Shown piece after piece: positions 1 to 10,643 of a stretch of 64,000 nucleotides of DNA (positions are counted from its first letter, which is position 1; the number at the start of each line of letters is the position of its first letter). A program made the translations under genes and the position numbers. A model generated the notes under the pieces. That model did no database searches. It was not told the origin of the DNA and worked only from the letters and a program-made list of their open reading frames with translations. Source of the stretch: Bombella favorum (lineage in GTDB: Bacteria > Pseudomonadota > Alphaproteobacteria > Acetobacterales > Acetobacteraceae); the NCBI RefSeq assembly GCF_014048475.1, contig NZ_NWUS01000003.1, forward strand, positions 1 through 64,000, read 5' to 3'.

Positions 1-299
1 ATCAGCCTTCGCTAACGAAAACGCCGCCAACATATCCCTTCCAGTCTTTACTTTATAACCCATATTCTCTTTTCAATGACCACCCCGTCAGCCCCGAAAC
101 TTCCGCTCCAGCGCCGCCGGTGAATGGCCTTATACGCACCCACCCACACACGGTCAACACGTTTCCAGAAACTTTCTCAAACTTTCTTCACAAACCATCC
201 AAAAACCACAGAAAACAGCCAGTTACTAAAAACCAAACACACCACACGAATCACATAAAGCGATTCCCAAAAATAAGAATCGGCATGATTCCAGACATA
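1..299. other. Gene-free left edge
   Basis: No supportable gene is seen between the window edge and the clpB terminator. The stretch is rich in A and C on the plus strand. The one open frame, 120-389 plus, runs through the clpB terminator and into the end of clpB, has no ribosome binding site and encodes a His/Thr/Pro-rich sequence unlike a real protein. The neighbouring gene to the left is outside the window. Confidence 0.5.
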
Positions 300-330
300 A
301 AAAAAACCGGCCCCCTTCTCAGAGGGCCGG
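300..330 (-). terminator. Rho-independent terminator of clpB
   Basis: On the minus strand a 7-bp GC-only stem (324-330 pairing with 307-313) is followed directly by seven T residues (306 down to 300). It lies 17 bases past the clpB stop codon, so it most likely ends the clpB transcript. Confidence 0.85.
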
Positions 331-346
331 CTCCTTACCGATTCAC

Positions 347-2947
<2,601 letters not shown>

Positions 2948-3020
2948 GATGTTCGTCTCTCCTTCTCGCCCCAACTCTGGCAGCGATGAATATTCAGCCT
3001 GCCCCGATATGGCGACAGAC

Positions 3021-3041
3021 CGTGCCTAAAATTTAGGCACG
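3021..3041. repeat. Perfect inverted repeat over clpB promoter
   Basis: Two perfect 10-bp arms (CGTGCCTAAA and its complement) are separated by one base. The repeat overlaps the proposed -10 element of the clpB promoter and lies about 75-95 bases before the clpB start codon. It is not the CIRCE element (TTAGCACTC-N9-GAGTGCTAA) bound by HrcA. Position and symmetry suggest an operator, or a hairpin at the 5' end of the transcript; this is inference. Confidence 0.6.
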
Positions 3042-3058
3042 ATCGCGCTGGTTTCAAG
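3029..3058 (-). promoter_or_regulatory. Candidate sigma-32 heat-shock promoter of clpB
   Basis: Reading the minus strand, CTTGAAA begins at 3058 and CCTAAATTT ends at 3029, with 17 bases between CTTG and CCTAA. This fits the alphaproteobacterial RpoH pattern (CTTG, 17-18 bases, CYTATnT) with a mismatch in the -10. It is upstream of clpB, a classic RpoH target, which supports the call. Confidence 0.6.
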
Positions 3059-3180
3059 AGGGTGTTTCTGAAACATGCGCAAAAACACCAGTCTGCAAGG
3101 AGATTTCAGAACCCTTCAGACAAATGAAGTCTGAGACGAAACAAGAAGACAGGCAATAGAAGAGCAGCCCCGCAAAAAGA

Positions 3181-3789
3181 TTATGCCTCCCCTACTGCGG
3201 CTGTAAGAGAAGAGGGCTCTAGCCCTACACTCTCCAAAGCACGCTGCCATTTTGTGGAAGGGTCTCCACCGAAGACAATACCCTCATCTGCCGGAACGAC
3301 ATACCACGCATTACCATGCAGTATTTCTTCTTCGAGCTGCCCTGCAGCCCATGAGGCATGACCAAGCAGCAACATGGCCTGCCGTGGCCCCCGCCCTGCG
3401 GCCAGCTCCTTGATCATATCAATATTGGCACTAACCTCCGCCACGGGCGGCTCCCCAGGCAGGACAGTCAGGCGGTTACCAACCCGACCACGCCCGAGGC
3501 CTCCCTCCTCTGGCGAGTGGAGAACAAACCCCCGGCCCGGCTCCACTGGCCCACCAACACCCACACCAAAAAGACGCTTCGGCGGATTAGGGGATACATC
3601 TAGATGACGCAGAAGCTCGCTGACATCTGGGTGCGTCAGCCGACGATTAACAATCACCCCCATCGCTCCATCCTCTGCGGAGTAAGCGCAGAGATAGATA
3701 ACCGTCTGGGCAAATTCCGTCCCCGTGAGGACGGGGGTTGCAACCAGCAGACGGCCCGTCAATGTCTCGATTGGCTCAAGAATCGGCAT
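3181..3789 (-). CDS. YqgE/AlgH family protein (UPF0301)
   Basis: The 202-residue product matches the YqgE/AlgH family: it opens with LTGRLLVATPVL, followed by VIYLCAYSAEDGAMGVIVN and the later LLLGHASWAAGQLEEEI segment. The family is widespread and cytoplasmic, with no agreed biochemical role. The ATG at 3789 is preferred over the GTG at 3795 because GAGG sits seven bases upstream of it. It is divergent from ydfG, with about 84 bases between the two starts that must hold both promoters. Confidence 0.9.
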   Translation of the reverse strand: MPILEPIETLTGRLLVATPVLTGTEFAQTVIYLCAYSAEDGAMGVIVNRRLTHPDVSELLRHLDVSPNPPKRLFGVGVGGPVEPGRGFVLHSPEEGGLGRGRVGNRLTVLPGEPPVAEVSANIDMIKELAAGRGPRQAMLLLGHASWAAGQLEEEILHGNAWYVVPADEGIVFGGDPSTKWQRALESVGLEPSSLTAAVGEA

Positions 3790-3873
3790 GAACACCTCTT
3801 ACAAACAGGACTCAGGTTCAGCATAACAGAAAGACGGTTCTGTTTTTCATTCCTCATACACGGAGTTGCCACA

Positions 3874-4635
3874 ATGACGCAGCCGCAAACCATCCTTGTT
3901 ACAGGGGCTACATCCGGCTTTGGTAGAAACATTGCCGTCCGGCTGGTCCGAGAAGGGCACCGTGTCATCGCCACGGGCCGCCGGAGTGAGCGGCTGGCCA
4001 GCCTGCATAAGGAGCTTGGCGACAGCCTCCTCCCCCTTACGTTGGACATGAGCGATCGTGCCGCCTTGCGAGCCTTACCCCAAAGCCTACCGACCGACTG
4101 GCGTCATATTGATGTGCTCATCAACAATGCTGGGTTAGCATTAGGGGTCACCCCTGCTCAGGATTCCAGTGTGGATGACTGGGAAACTATGATCAACACC
4201 AACATTTCCGGCCTTGTGGAAATCACCCATGCCCTACTCCCTGGCATGATCGAACGGAACCGTGGTTATATCCTCTCCATCGGCAGTACGGCAGGGCATT
4301 ACGCTTATCGGGGCGGGAACGTCTATGGGGCTACAAAAGCCTTTGTCGCCCAATTTATGAAAAATCTTCGGACGGACCTACTCGGCACGCCCCTACGTGT
4401 CACGACCATTGAACCCGGCCTCGTAGGCGGCAGTGAATTCAGCAACGTACGGTTACGTGATGATGCCAAGGCACAGGCTGTCTATGAAAACACCACACCG
4501 CTCATGCCTGCCGATATTGCAGAAACGGTCTCATGGTTGATCGGCCTACCTGCCCATATGAATGTGAATCATCTGGAGATCATGCCTGTCTGTCAGGCAT
4601 CAGGCGGGCTGGCTGTTACAAAAAAGGAGGGGTGA
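3874..4635 (+). CDS. ydfG: NADP-dependent 3-hydroxy acid dehydrogenase (SDR)
   Basis: A short-chain dehydrogenase of 253 residues that reads almost in register with E. coli YdfG, which oxidises serine, allo-threonine and 3-hydroxy acids and also reduces malonic semialdehyde. Visible motifs are the Rossmann TGATSGFG near the N-terminus, the NADP-favouring ATGRRSERL after strand 2, NNAGLALG, the catalytic Ser in SIGSTAG and YGATK for Tyr and Lys. The ATG at 3874 is preceded by GGAG eight bases upstream; the longer open frame from 3604 overlaps yqgE and lacks similarity. A nitroreductase of the RutE type, which also acts on malonic semialdehyde, lies at 28826-29464, but no link is shown. Confidence 0.93.
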   Translation: MTQPQTILVTGATSGFGRNIAVRLVREGHRVIATGRRSERLASLHKELGDSLLPLTLDMSDRAALRALPQSLPTDWRHIDVLINNAGLALGVTPAQDSSVDDWETMINTNISGLVEITHALLPGMIERNRGYILSIGSTAGHYAYRGGNVYGATKAFVAQFMKNLRTDLLGTPLRVTTIEPGLVGGSEFSNVRLRDDAKAQAVYENTTPLMPADIAETVSWLIGLPAHMNVNHLEIMPVCQASGGLAVTKKEG

Positions 4636-4646
4636 GGCCCCTCCTT
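4620..4646. terminator. Bidirectional terminator between ydfG and the helicase gene
   Basis: A perfect 9-bp stem (4624-4632 with 4638-4646) has the ydfG stop codon in its 5-base loop. On the minus strand the hairpin is followed by T residues (complement of the A run 4620-4625), giving a good terminator for the DEAD-box gene. On the plus strand the tail is CT-rich and weaker. Confidence 0.75.
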
Positions 4647-4653
4647 CTCTGCT

Positions 4654-6456
4654 TCAACGGCGGCGGGTTGATTTCTCGCCGCTACGAGCCGGACCGGAAC
4701 GACGCTTAAAGGATGATGGGCCACGCCCACCCTCTCGGCCATCACGACCCTCCCGGCGTCCACCGCCACCGGGGCCACCAAAACGCCCTTTCGGCGCACC
4801 GAAGCGTCGTCCGCCCGGCGGGCCACCACGGCCACGACGAGGGCCACCACCACCAGCGGGTGCCTCGGCTGGCTCAATAGTGACTTCATCCTGCTCTGCC
4901 CCAGCGCGGCAGGAATTGAAACGAGCCAGCTTTTCGTCAGAAATCTGGAAGAGCGTGTCATCCTGCTGGATGCAGATATTACCAATGTCACGCTTCTGCA
5001 CACCACCAAGGCGGCAGATGAGCGGAATCAGCCATTTAGGATCAGCCTTCTCGCTACGTCCCACACCAAGACGGAACCACGAGCCGGACATCTCATACCC
5101 GCGCCCACCTTCACGAGCGGCACCACGAGCAGGTGGCTCAACAGATACAGGGCGGATATCTTCCACACGAGGCAAATGCGCTTTATGGAACCCGACCAGT
5201 GCACGAGCCAGCTGCGTGGCATCAAAACGCTCTATCAGTTTGGTCACAATCTCTTCCGGCACAGCAATGGAGGCTTCACCGGTCAGAATCGGGTCTTCTA
5301 AAAGACGCTGTGCATCCTGCTCCGCAATAGCTTCAGCGGTCGGCACTGGCTCCCACTCGGCCTTCACACGGGCCTGTGCCAGAACACGTTCCGCCTTGCG
5401 CCGCTGGTTAAACGGCACCATCAGCACACTCACCCCCTTGCGCCCTGCACGACCCGTACGGCCAGAACGATGCAAGAACGTATCGGAAGAAGACGGCACA
5501 CTAGCATGAACGACCAGGCCAAGAGCCGGAACATCAATACCACGAGCGGCCACATCTGTTGCCACGCAAACACGGGCCGCACCGGAGCGCAGGCTCTCGA
5601 TAGCACGGGAGCGCTCATTCTGCCCCATCTCGCCAGAAATAGCGACAGAGGCGAAGCCCCGCTCCAGCAAAGCGGCCTGAACCTGATTCACCAACAAGCG
5701 GGTGTTGCAGAACACCATCGCCGTCTGGCTCTCATAATAACGCAGCACATTGACGAGGGACCGTTCCACTTCCTGTGGGGCTGTCACCACGCAGCGATGG
5801 GTAATATCGGCATGCTGCTTCTGGCCGGAAACCGTATCAATCCGCTTGGCATCTTTCTGATAACGCCGTGCCAGAGACGCAATTTCCCGAGCGATAGTAG
5901 CGGAAAACAGCAGGGTGCGGCGTTCCTTCGGGGAGGCGTCCAGCAGCTGTTCCAGCTCCTCACGGAAGCCCATATCCAGCATCTCATCGGCTTCATCCAG
6001 CACGACGGCACGCAGGCCCGTTAGGTCCAGCTTACCACGGGAGAGATGGTCACACAGGCGGCCCGGCGTACCCACGACAATATGGGCACCACGCTCCAGA
6101 GAGCGGGCCTCACGGCGGGCATCGGTCCCACCAATACAGCTGGCAATACGGGCACCAGTCTCGGCATAGAGCCACGAAAGCTCTGTCTGAACCTGCATGG
6201 CAAGTTCACGGGTCGGGGCAATCACCAAGGCCAGCGGAGAGCGGGTAGGGGCCATCTTGTCCCCTTCGCCCAAAAGGTCCGACGCAAAAGCGAGACCAAA
6301 AGCAACAGTCTTACCGGAGCCCGTCTGTGCGGAGACGAGCAGATCACGTCCTTCCAGCCCCGGCTCCAACACCGCCTCCTGCACGGGAGTCGGCTGTTCA
6401 TAGCCACGTGCTGCCAGAGCACGAGTCAGGGCGGGATGGGTATCGGGAAAAGGCAT
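4654..6456 (-). CDS. DEAD-box ATP-dependent RNA helicase with RG-rich tail
   Basis: The protein remodels RNA, probably rRNA or mRNA, in the cytoplasm. The helicase core shows the Q motif (YEQPTPVQ), motif I AQTGSGKT, motif II LDEADEMLDMGF, motif III FSATI, and motif VI HRSGRTGRAGR. After about residue 450 there is a DbpA-type RNA-binding domain (FRLGVGRSEKADPKWLIPL and onward), then a tail of about 75 residues that is nearly all Gly, Arg and Pro. That architecture matches DbpA/CsdA-like helicases. The ATG at 6456 (600 residues) fits the conserved N-terminus; frame-open starts at 6477 and 6483 cannot be excluded, and no strong ribosome binding site decides. Confidence 0.92.
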   Translation of the reverse strand: MPFPDTHPALTRALAARGYEQPTPVQEAVLEPGLEGRDLLVSAQTGSGKTVAFGLAFASDLLGEGDKMAPTRSPLALVIAPTRELAMQVQTELSWLYAETGARIASCIGGTDARREARSLERGAHIVVGTPGRLCDHLSRGKLDLTGLRAVVLDEADEMLDMGFREELEQLLDASPKERRTLLFSATIAREIASLARRYQKDAKRIDTVSGQKQHADITHRCVVTAPQEVERSLVNVLRYYESQTAMVFCNTRLLVNQVQAALLERGFASVAISGEMGQNERSRAIESLRSGAARVCVATDVAARGIDVPALGLVVHASVPSSSDTFLHRSGRTGRAGRKGVSVLMVPFNQRRKAERVLAQARVKAEWEPVPTAEAIAEQDAQRLLEDPILTGEASIAVPEEIVTKLIERFDATQLARALVGFHKAHLPRVEDIRPVSVEPPARGAAREGGRGYEMSGSWFRLGVGRSEKADPKWLIPLICRLGGVQKRDIGNICIQQDDTLFQISDEKLARFNSCRAGAEQDEVTIEPAEAPAGGGGPRRGRGGPPGGRRFGAPKGRFGGPGGGGRREGRDGREGGRGPSSFKRRSGPARSGEKSTRRR

Positions 6457-6588
6457 CGTCAACGAACACTCGGTCATACACATGCTGCCACGAACCAGAT
6501 TGTGGCAGCCAGAAAAGCGGTGAATACCCCTTTATGCCCTCCAAGGCCAGAGACGATCCACCACCAGATTAAAAAGCTGGGTTGTCTT

Positions 6589-7224
6589 TCAGACTGCCAC
6601 AGGACGGCGACCAATGACAGCCCGAACCGTATCCTGCCATGCGGTAAGATCCTCCGGCGGGACAACCTCACCAGTATCCAGCTCCGTAAAACCGGCCCGT
6701 TGCATGAGCGCACTGGTAAAACGGACCCGGTCTTCCGGCTCTAGAGCCTGCCAGATGGCCACGGCCTTGGCCGGTACGAATCTGTCGGAAAAACTAATGA
6801 TCAACGGTGCACCAGGCCGCAGAACACGGAACAATTCCTCAATAACCTGCTGCGGCTTTGTCAGATAGGCCAGCCCATCGCACAGAAGAGCCCCATCGAA
6901 ACTTGCCTCATCAAACGGCAGGAGGGGCGTACTATTGAGGTCCTGCTCCACGGCACGACTCAGAGCCTGATTAGCCTTAAGGGCCGCCTTATTGATATCC
7001 AGCCCGATAAATTCCTGAAAGGTAGCATCCTCTGGCAGATGGCTCATCGCCCCGCACATCAGGTCTAACGTACACCCCCCTACAGGTAGAGCAGTACGAT
7101 AAAGGGCAGTAATGGCCGTACGCCCCCCCATATCCATCAGGGAATCCAGCTCCTGCTGGGCCCAGAAAGCCTCATCCGGCTCTAAAGATGCCTGTGTGAA
7201 TGCTTTTTCATGTAGGCCCTGCAC
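6589..7224 (-). CDS. Class I SAM-dependent methyltransferase
   Basis: A 211-residue protein with a Rossmann-type methyltransferase core: LDLMCGAMSHLP stands where motif I binds SAM, IGLDINKAALKAN is motif II, and FDGALLCDGLAYL followed by ELFRVLRPGAPLIISF are the post-core motifs. The substrate cannot be told from the sequence. Start is a GTG at 7224 with AAGGGG a few bases upstream. It lies 132 bases upstream of the helicase gene on the same strand, so co-transcription is possible but not compelling. Confidence 0.8.
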   Translation of the reverse strand: MQGLHEKAFTQASLEPDEAFWAQQELDSLMDMGGRTAITALYRTALPVGGCTLDLMCGAMSHLPEDATFQEFIGLDINKAALKANQALSRAVEQDLNSTPLLPFDEASFDGALLCDGLAYLTKPQQVIEELFRVLRPGAPLIISFSDRFVPAKAVAIWQALEPEDRVRFTSALMQRAGFTELDTGEVVPPEDLTAWQDTVRAVIGRRPVAV

Positions 7225-7290
7225 GCCTTCCCCTTTCCGGCTTATTCCTTACTATCATCCCTTAATATAGGGCAGCGAGAGTCCTGAACA

Positions 7291-7389
7291 ATGCCTGACC
7301 TACAGGGAAAAACATCCCGGCGACGGGAAGGCTTCATTTTACCCCGGCAACGCAACATTATAGAAGGAGGCGATTTCATCACGTCTTAG
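7291..7389 (+). CDS. Possible 32-residue leader ORF before dapF
   Basis: An ATG at 7291 opens a 32-codon frame, rich in Arg and ending in TAG nine bases before the dapF start. A GAGAG sits about 11 bases upstream. It has no recognisable homology, and chance occurrence is quite possible; it is listed because the position invites a translational coupling or leader role. Confidence 0.2.
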   Translation: MPDLQGKTSRRREGFILPRQRNIIEGGDFITS

Positions 7390-7398
7390 AGGGGCATC

Positions 7399-8211
7399 AT
7401 GGGCGTTTCCTTTACAAAAATGCATGGTCTGGGGAATGATTTCATCATTCTGGATGGCAGGACAACACCGCTCTCCCTCTCCTCTACCACGCTGATCAGC
7501 CGCCTCTGCGACCGCCGTACAGGCATTGGCTGCGACCAGCTCGTGACACTTTCCACACCAACACGAGATGGTGCTGACGTACTAGTCCGCTTCTTCAACC
7601 CAGACGGGTCGGAAGCTGGGGCTTGTGGCAATGCCTCTCGCTGCGTTGCGGCCCTTCTAGGTGGCAGCCCAACCCTCCAGACGCAGAATGGCCTACTCCC
7701 TACCTCTCAAGAAAACGGGCTGGTCTCCGTACTTATGGGAAAACCCCATTTGGATTGGCAGGCCATCCCTCTCGCCCATGACTGCGATACAGCCCACCTC
7801 CCCCTGCACGATGGAGCCGCCTGCTCCATGGGTAATCCACATCTAACGCTGTTCCGCTCCATCGAGGATGCCGCCTTGCTAGGGCCTGACCTGGAAACCG
7901 ATCCCCTCTTCCCAGAACGGGCCAATATCGGCTTTGCAGAGATTCTATCCCCCACCCACATCCGCCTGCGGGTCTGGGAACGGGGAGCAGGGCTGACACT
8001 CGCCTGCGGGTCCGGTGCCTGTGCGGCGGTCGTCAATGCGGCACGGCGGGGCCTCGTAGAACGCACATGCCGTGTCACAATGGAATGTGGCTCCCTAACC
8101 ATCACATGGCAGGGTGACGGCTCCGTCTTGATGACTGGCCCGGCCCAAACCGTCTTTACCGGCACGCTGGATGAGAGCTGGCTAGCACAGGGGCAAACTG
8201 CCACACCATGA
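7399..8211 (+). CDS. dapF: Diaminopimelate epimerase
   Basis: DapF converts LL- to meso-diaminopimelate, for lysine and peptidoglycan synthesis. The 270-residue protein opens with MGVSFTKMHGLGNDFI. Both catalytic cysteines are visible: one in EAGACGNASRC (Cys76) and one in LACGSGACAAV (near residue 213). The ribosome binding site is GAGGGG, six bases before the ATG. The stop overlaps the start of mtaB by 4 bases, so the two are translationally coupled, with ftsY following. Confidence 0.97.
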   Translation: MGVSFTKMHGLGNDFIILDGRTTPLSLSSTTLISRLCDRRTGIGCDQLVTLSTPTRDGADVLVRFFNPDGSEAGACGNASRCVAALLGGSPTLQTQNGLLPTSQENGLVSVLMGKPHLDWQAIPLAHDCDTAHLPLHDGAACSMGNPHLTLFRSIEDAALLGPDLETDPLFPERANIGFAEILSPTHIRLRVWERGAGLTLACGSGACAAVVNAARRGLVERTCRVTMECGSLTITWQGDGSVLMTGPAQTVFTGTLDESWLAQGQTATP

Positions 8212-9422
8212 GCGTCACCCTCCTCACCTTCGGCTGCCGCCTGAATGCTCATGAGAGCGATGCGATGGAGCATCTGGCCCGCCAGGGCCAAGCGCAGGAC
8301 GGAGACACTATCATCGTCAATACCTGCACCGTCACGGCAGAAGCCGAGCGGCAGGCACGTCAGACAATCCGCCGTGCACACAGGGAAAACCCAACAGCCC
8401 GCATCATCGTGACGGGCTGCGCCTCCGAACGAGCAGCGGAGGCATGGGCAGCCCTGCCGGGTGTCAGCCGGGTGATCCCCAATACGGAGAAGACACATCC
8501 TTCCACATGGGGGCTGCCCGAGGAGGCTGGCCGTACACCACCCCCCTCCCGCTATATTCGGGCTCTGCTTCAGGTTCAGCAGGGTTGTGACAATGACTGC
8601 ACCTTCTGCGTCATTCCAGCAGGGCGGGGGCAGTCCACCTCCATGTCTCCAGAGGAAATTATTCCAAAAGCCCGCGCCCTAACGGAAGCAGGCCATTGCG
8701 AGATCGTACTAACAGGCGTTGATATTGCCTCATGGCAGCAGGAGGGTATGGGACTGGGGCAGCTCTGCCGCCATCTGTTAGATGCAGTGCCAGAGATTGC
8801 CCGCCTGCGCCTCTCCTCCATCGACCCCATGATCCTAACACCTCATACAGGTGACAAAGCCCTATGGGACCTGATTGCTAATGAACCCCGCTTCATGCCG
8901 CATCTACATCTATCCCTTCAGGCAGGGTCGGACCTGATCCTCAAACGCATGAAACGCCGCCACAGCACGACAGACGTGGCCGGGCTGATTACACAAGTCC
9001 GCCACCTGCGACCTGATACCGGCTTCGGTGCCGATGTGATTGCCGGTTTCCCCACCGAGACGGATGCGCTCTTTCAGGAAACGCATGATTTTCTGGCAGA
9101 ACAGGCCATCCCGTTCCTCCATGTCTTCCCCTACAGCGAACGGCCCAGAACACCAGCGGCCCGGATGCCCGCTATGCCAAAAGCCATAAGGCAGGAGCGT
9201 GCTGCCAGATTGCGAGCACTCGGCCAGACCGTGCGGGACCACTTTCTGAGCCGCTTTATCGGGCAGGAAAAGACCGTCCTCATGGAAAGCCCAACGACCG
9301 GCCACACCCCGGAGTTTGCTGCCTTTACCCTTCAGCAAGCCCAACCATCCCACCGGGGACGGCTAGAGCGCATCCGCATCACCGGGCTAAAAGACGGCAT
9401 GCTTATGGCAGAAATCCCCTGA
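8208..9422 (+). CDS. mtaB: tRNA t6A37 methylthiotransferase MtaB
   Basis: A radical SAM enzyme that adds a methylthio group to t6A at position 37 of tRNAs. The 404-residue protein has the N-terminal UPF0004 cysteines (FGCRLNAHE, NTCTVTAEA, VTGCASE) and the radical SAM triad in GCDNDCTFCVIPAGRG. The opening and the absence of the longer MiaB signature favour MtaB over MiaB. It overlaps dapF by 4 bases. The dapF-mtaB-ftsY order is common in alphaproteobacteria. Confidence 0.92.
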   Translation: MSVTLLTFGCRLNAHESDAMEHLARQGQAQDGDTIIVNTCTVTAEAERQARQTIRRAHRENPTARIIVTGCASERAAEAWAALPGVSRVIPNTEKTHPSTWGLPEEAGRTPPPSRYIRALLQVQQGCDNDCTFCVIPAGRGQSTSMSPEEIIPKARALTEAGHCEIVLTGVDIASWQQEGMGLGQLCRHLLDAVPEIARLRLSSIDPMILTPHTGDKALWDLIANEPRFMPHLHLSLQAGSDLILKRMKRRHSTTDVAGLITQVRHLRPDTGFGADVIAGFPTETDALFQETHDFLAEQAIPFLHVFPYSERPRTPAARMPAMPKAIRQERAARLRALGQTVRDHFLSRFIGQEKTVLMESPTTGHTPEFAAFTLQQAQPSHRGRLERIRITGLKDGMLMAEIP

Positions 9423-9466
9423 ACAGGGCTTGACGGCTCCCCCCTTCTCGCACCAATTCGACAGTC

Positions 9467-10381
9467 ATGGCTGGATTTTTTTCTCGACTCAAACAGGGTC
9501 TGTCCCGTTCAAGCGCACGCCTTAATGCGGTGTTTGTCAAACGGCAACTTGATGATGAAACGCTGGAAGAACTCGAAGACGAGCTGATCGCTGCTGATCT
9601 CGGCCCCGCTGTGGCCGGACGGATTATCGAACAGTTCCGAGAGAAAAGCTTCGGGGAGAACATCACTCCAGAGGAAATCCGCCAGACACTGGCCGCAGAA
9701 ATCTCCCGTGTTCTGGAGCCTGTGGCCCAGCCTTTCGAGCTGGATAGCAGCAAAAAACCTCATGTCGTGCTTGTGGTGGGTGTCAATGGTGTGGGCAAGA
9801 CCACAACCATCGGTAAGATCGCCCATCAATACCACCAGCAGGGCAAGTCCGTCATGATGGTGGCAGGGGATACCTTTCGTGCGGCGGCGGTCGAACAGCT
9901 CCAAATATGGGGCGAGCGCACCGGCTCCCCCGTCATTGCGGGCAAGCCGGGCGGAGATGCTGCCGGACTGGCCTATGATGGGCTGAAACGAGCTACAGAA
10001 GAAAAAGCCGATCTTCTCCTCGTAGATACGGCAGGCCGCCTGCATAACCGGCAAGCTCTGATGGACGAGCTGGCCAAAATCATCCGTGTGATGCAGAAAT
10101 TTGACCCTTCGGCCCCGCATAGCGTCTTACTGGTGCTGGATGCCACAACCGGGCAAAATGCCATCGAGCAAGTACGGGTCTTCCGTGACCTCGTGAATGT
10201 CAGCGGGCTAGTCGTAACCAAGCTGGATGGCTCTGCCCGTGGCGGAATCGTGGTAGCTCTGGCCGAGCAGTTCAAGCTCCCTGTCCATCTTGTCGGCGTT
10301 GGCGAACAGGCCGAAGATTTACGACCTTTCTCTGCCGAAGATTATGCTCGTGGGCTGGTCGGCGATACCAAAGCGGAGTAG
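9467..10381 (+). CDS. ftsY: Signal recognition particle receptor FtsY
   Basis: FtsY is the membrane-associated GTPase that receives ribosome-SRP complexes for co-translational membrane insertion. The 304-residue protein has a short N-terminal segment rather than the long acidic A domain of E. coli, then the N domain, and the G domain with GVNGVGKTTTIGKIA (G1), DTFRAAAVEQL, DTAGRLHNR (G3) and TKLDGSARGG (G4). It starts 44 bases after mtaB and is probably in the same operon. Confidence 0.96.
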   Translation: MAGFFSRLKQGLSRSSARLNAVFVKRQLDDETLEELEDELIAADLGPAVAGRIIEQFREKSFGENITPEEIRQTLAAEISRVLEPVAQPFELDSSKKPHVVLVVGVNGVGKTTTIGKIAHQYHQQGKSVMMVAGDTFRAAAVEQLQIWGERTGSPVIAGKPGGDAAGLAYDGLKRATEEKADLLLVDTAGRLHNRQALMDELAKIIRVMQKFDPSAPHSVLLVLDATTGQNAIEQVRVFRDLVNVSGLVVTKLDGSARGGIVVALAEQFKLPVHLVGVGEQAEDLRPFSAEDYARGLVGDTKAE

Positions 10382-10436
10382 CCTCTGCCCGCCCACGGGA
10401 ATCGAGTGGACACCCGCCTAGAAGGAGGCTTTCTTC

Positions 10437-10544
10437 ATGTTCAGAGTGCTTTTGAGATTTGCTGTCGAGACCGTTATGACAGTCGTCGTCGGAAAGGTTT
10501 TGAAGAAACTGCTGGACAGGCTGTTCCCTGACAACAGGGCCTGA
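10437..10544 (+). CDS. 35-residue amphipathic small protein
   Basis: An ATG at 10437 preceded by a strong GGAGG nine bases upstream opens a 35-codon frame ending in TGA. The product starts MFRVLLRFAVETVMTVVVGK and continues with KKLLDRLF, giving a mix of hydrophobic and basic residues that would form one amphipathic or membrane-associated helix. A very strong terminator stands 37 bases after the stop. It lies 55 bases after ftsY, whose product works at the membrane. No family is recognised. The ribosome binding site, the length of the helix and the terminator make it more credible than most short frames. Confidence 0.55.
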   Translation: MFRVLLRFAVETVMTVVVGKVLKKLLDRLFPDNRA

Positions 10545-10581
10545 ACGGCAAGTCAGGCTGTCCTCAATAGGACATCAGACG

Positions 10582-10618
10582 AAAAAGGGAGTGTCCAGTT
10601 TCTGGACACTCCCTTTTT
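10582..10618. terminator. Strong bidirectional terminator
   Basis: Two perfect 17-base arms (10582-10598 and 10602-10618) enclose a 3-base loop. The plus strand ends in a run of six T residues and the minus strand in a run of five. It serves the ftsY/small-protein transcript on the plus strand and the convergent lipoprotein gene on the minus strand. Confidence 0.92.
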
Positions 10619-10643
10619 TACATGAGCTGCAAACTGATAACTC

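Noticed and set aside
3021-3041. CIRCE/HrcA element at the clpB promoter
   Set aside because: The repeat does not match TTAGCACTC-N9-GAGTGCTAA in sequence or spacing.
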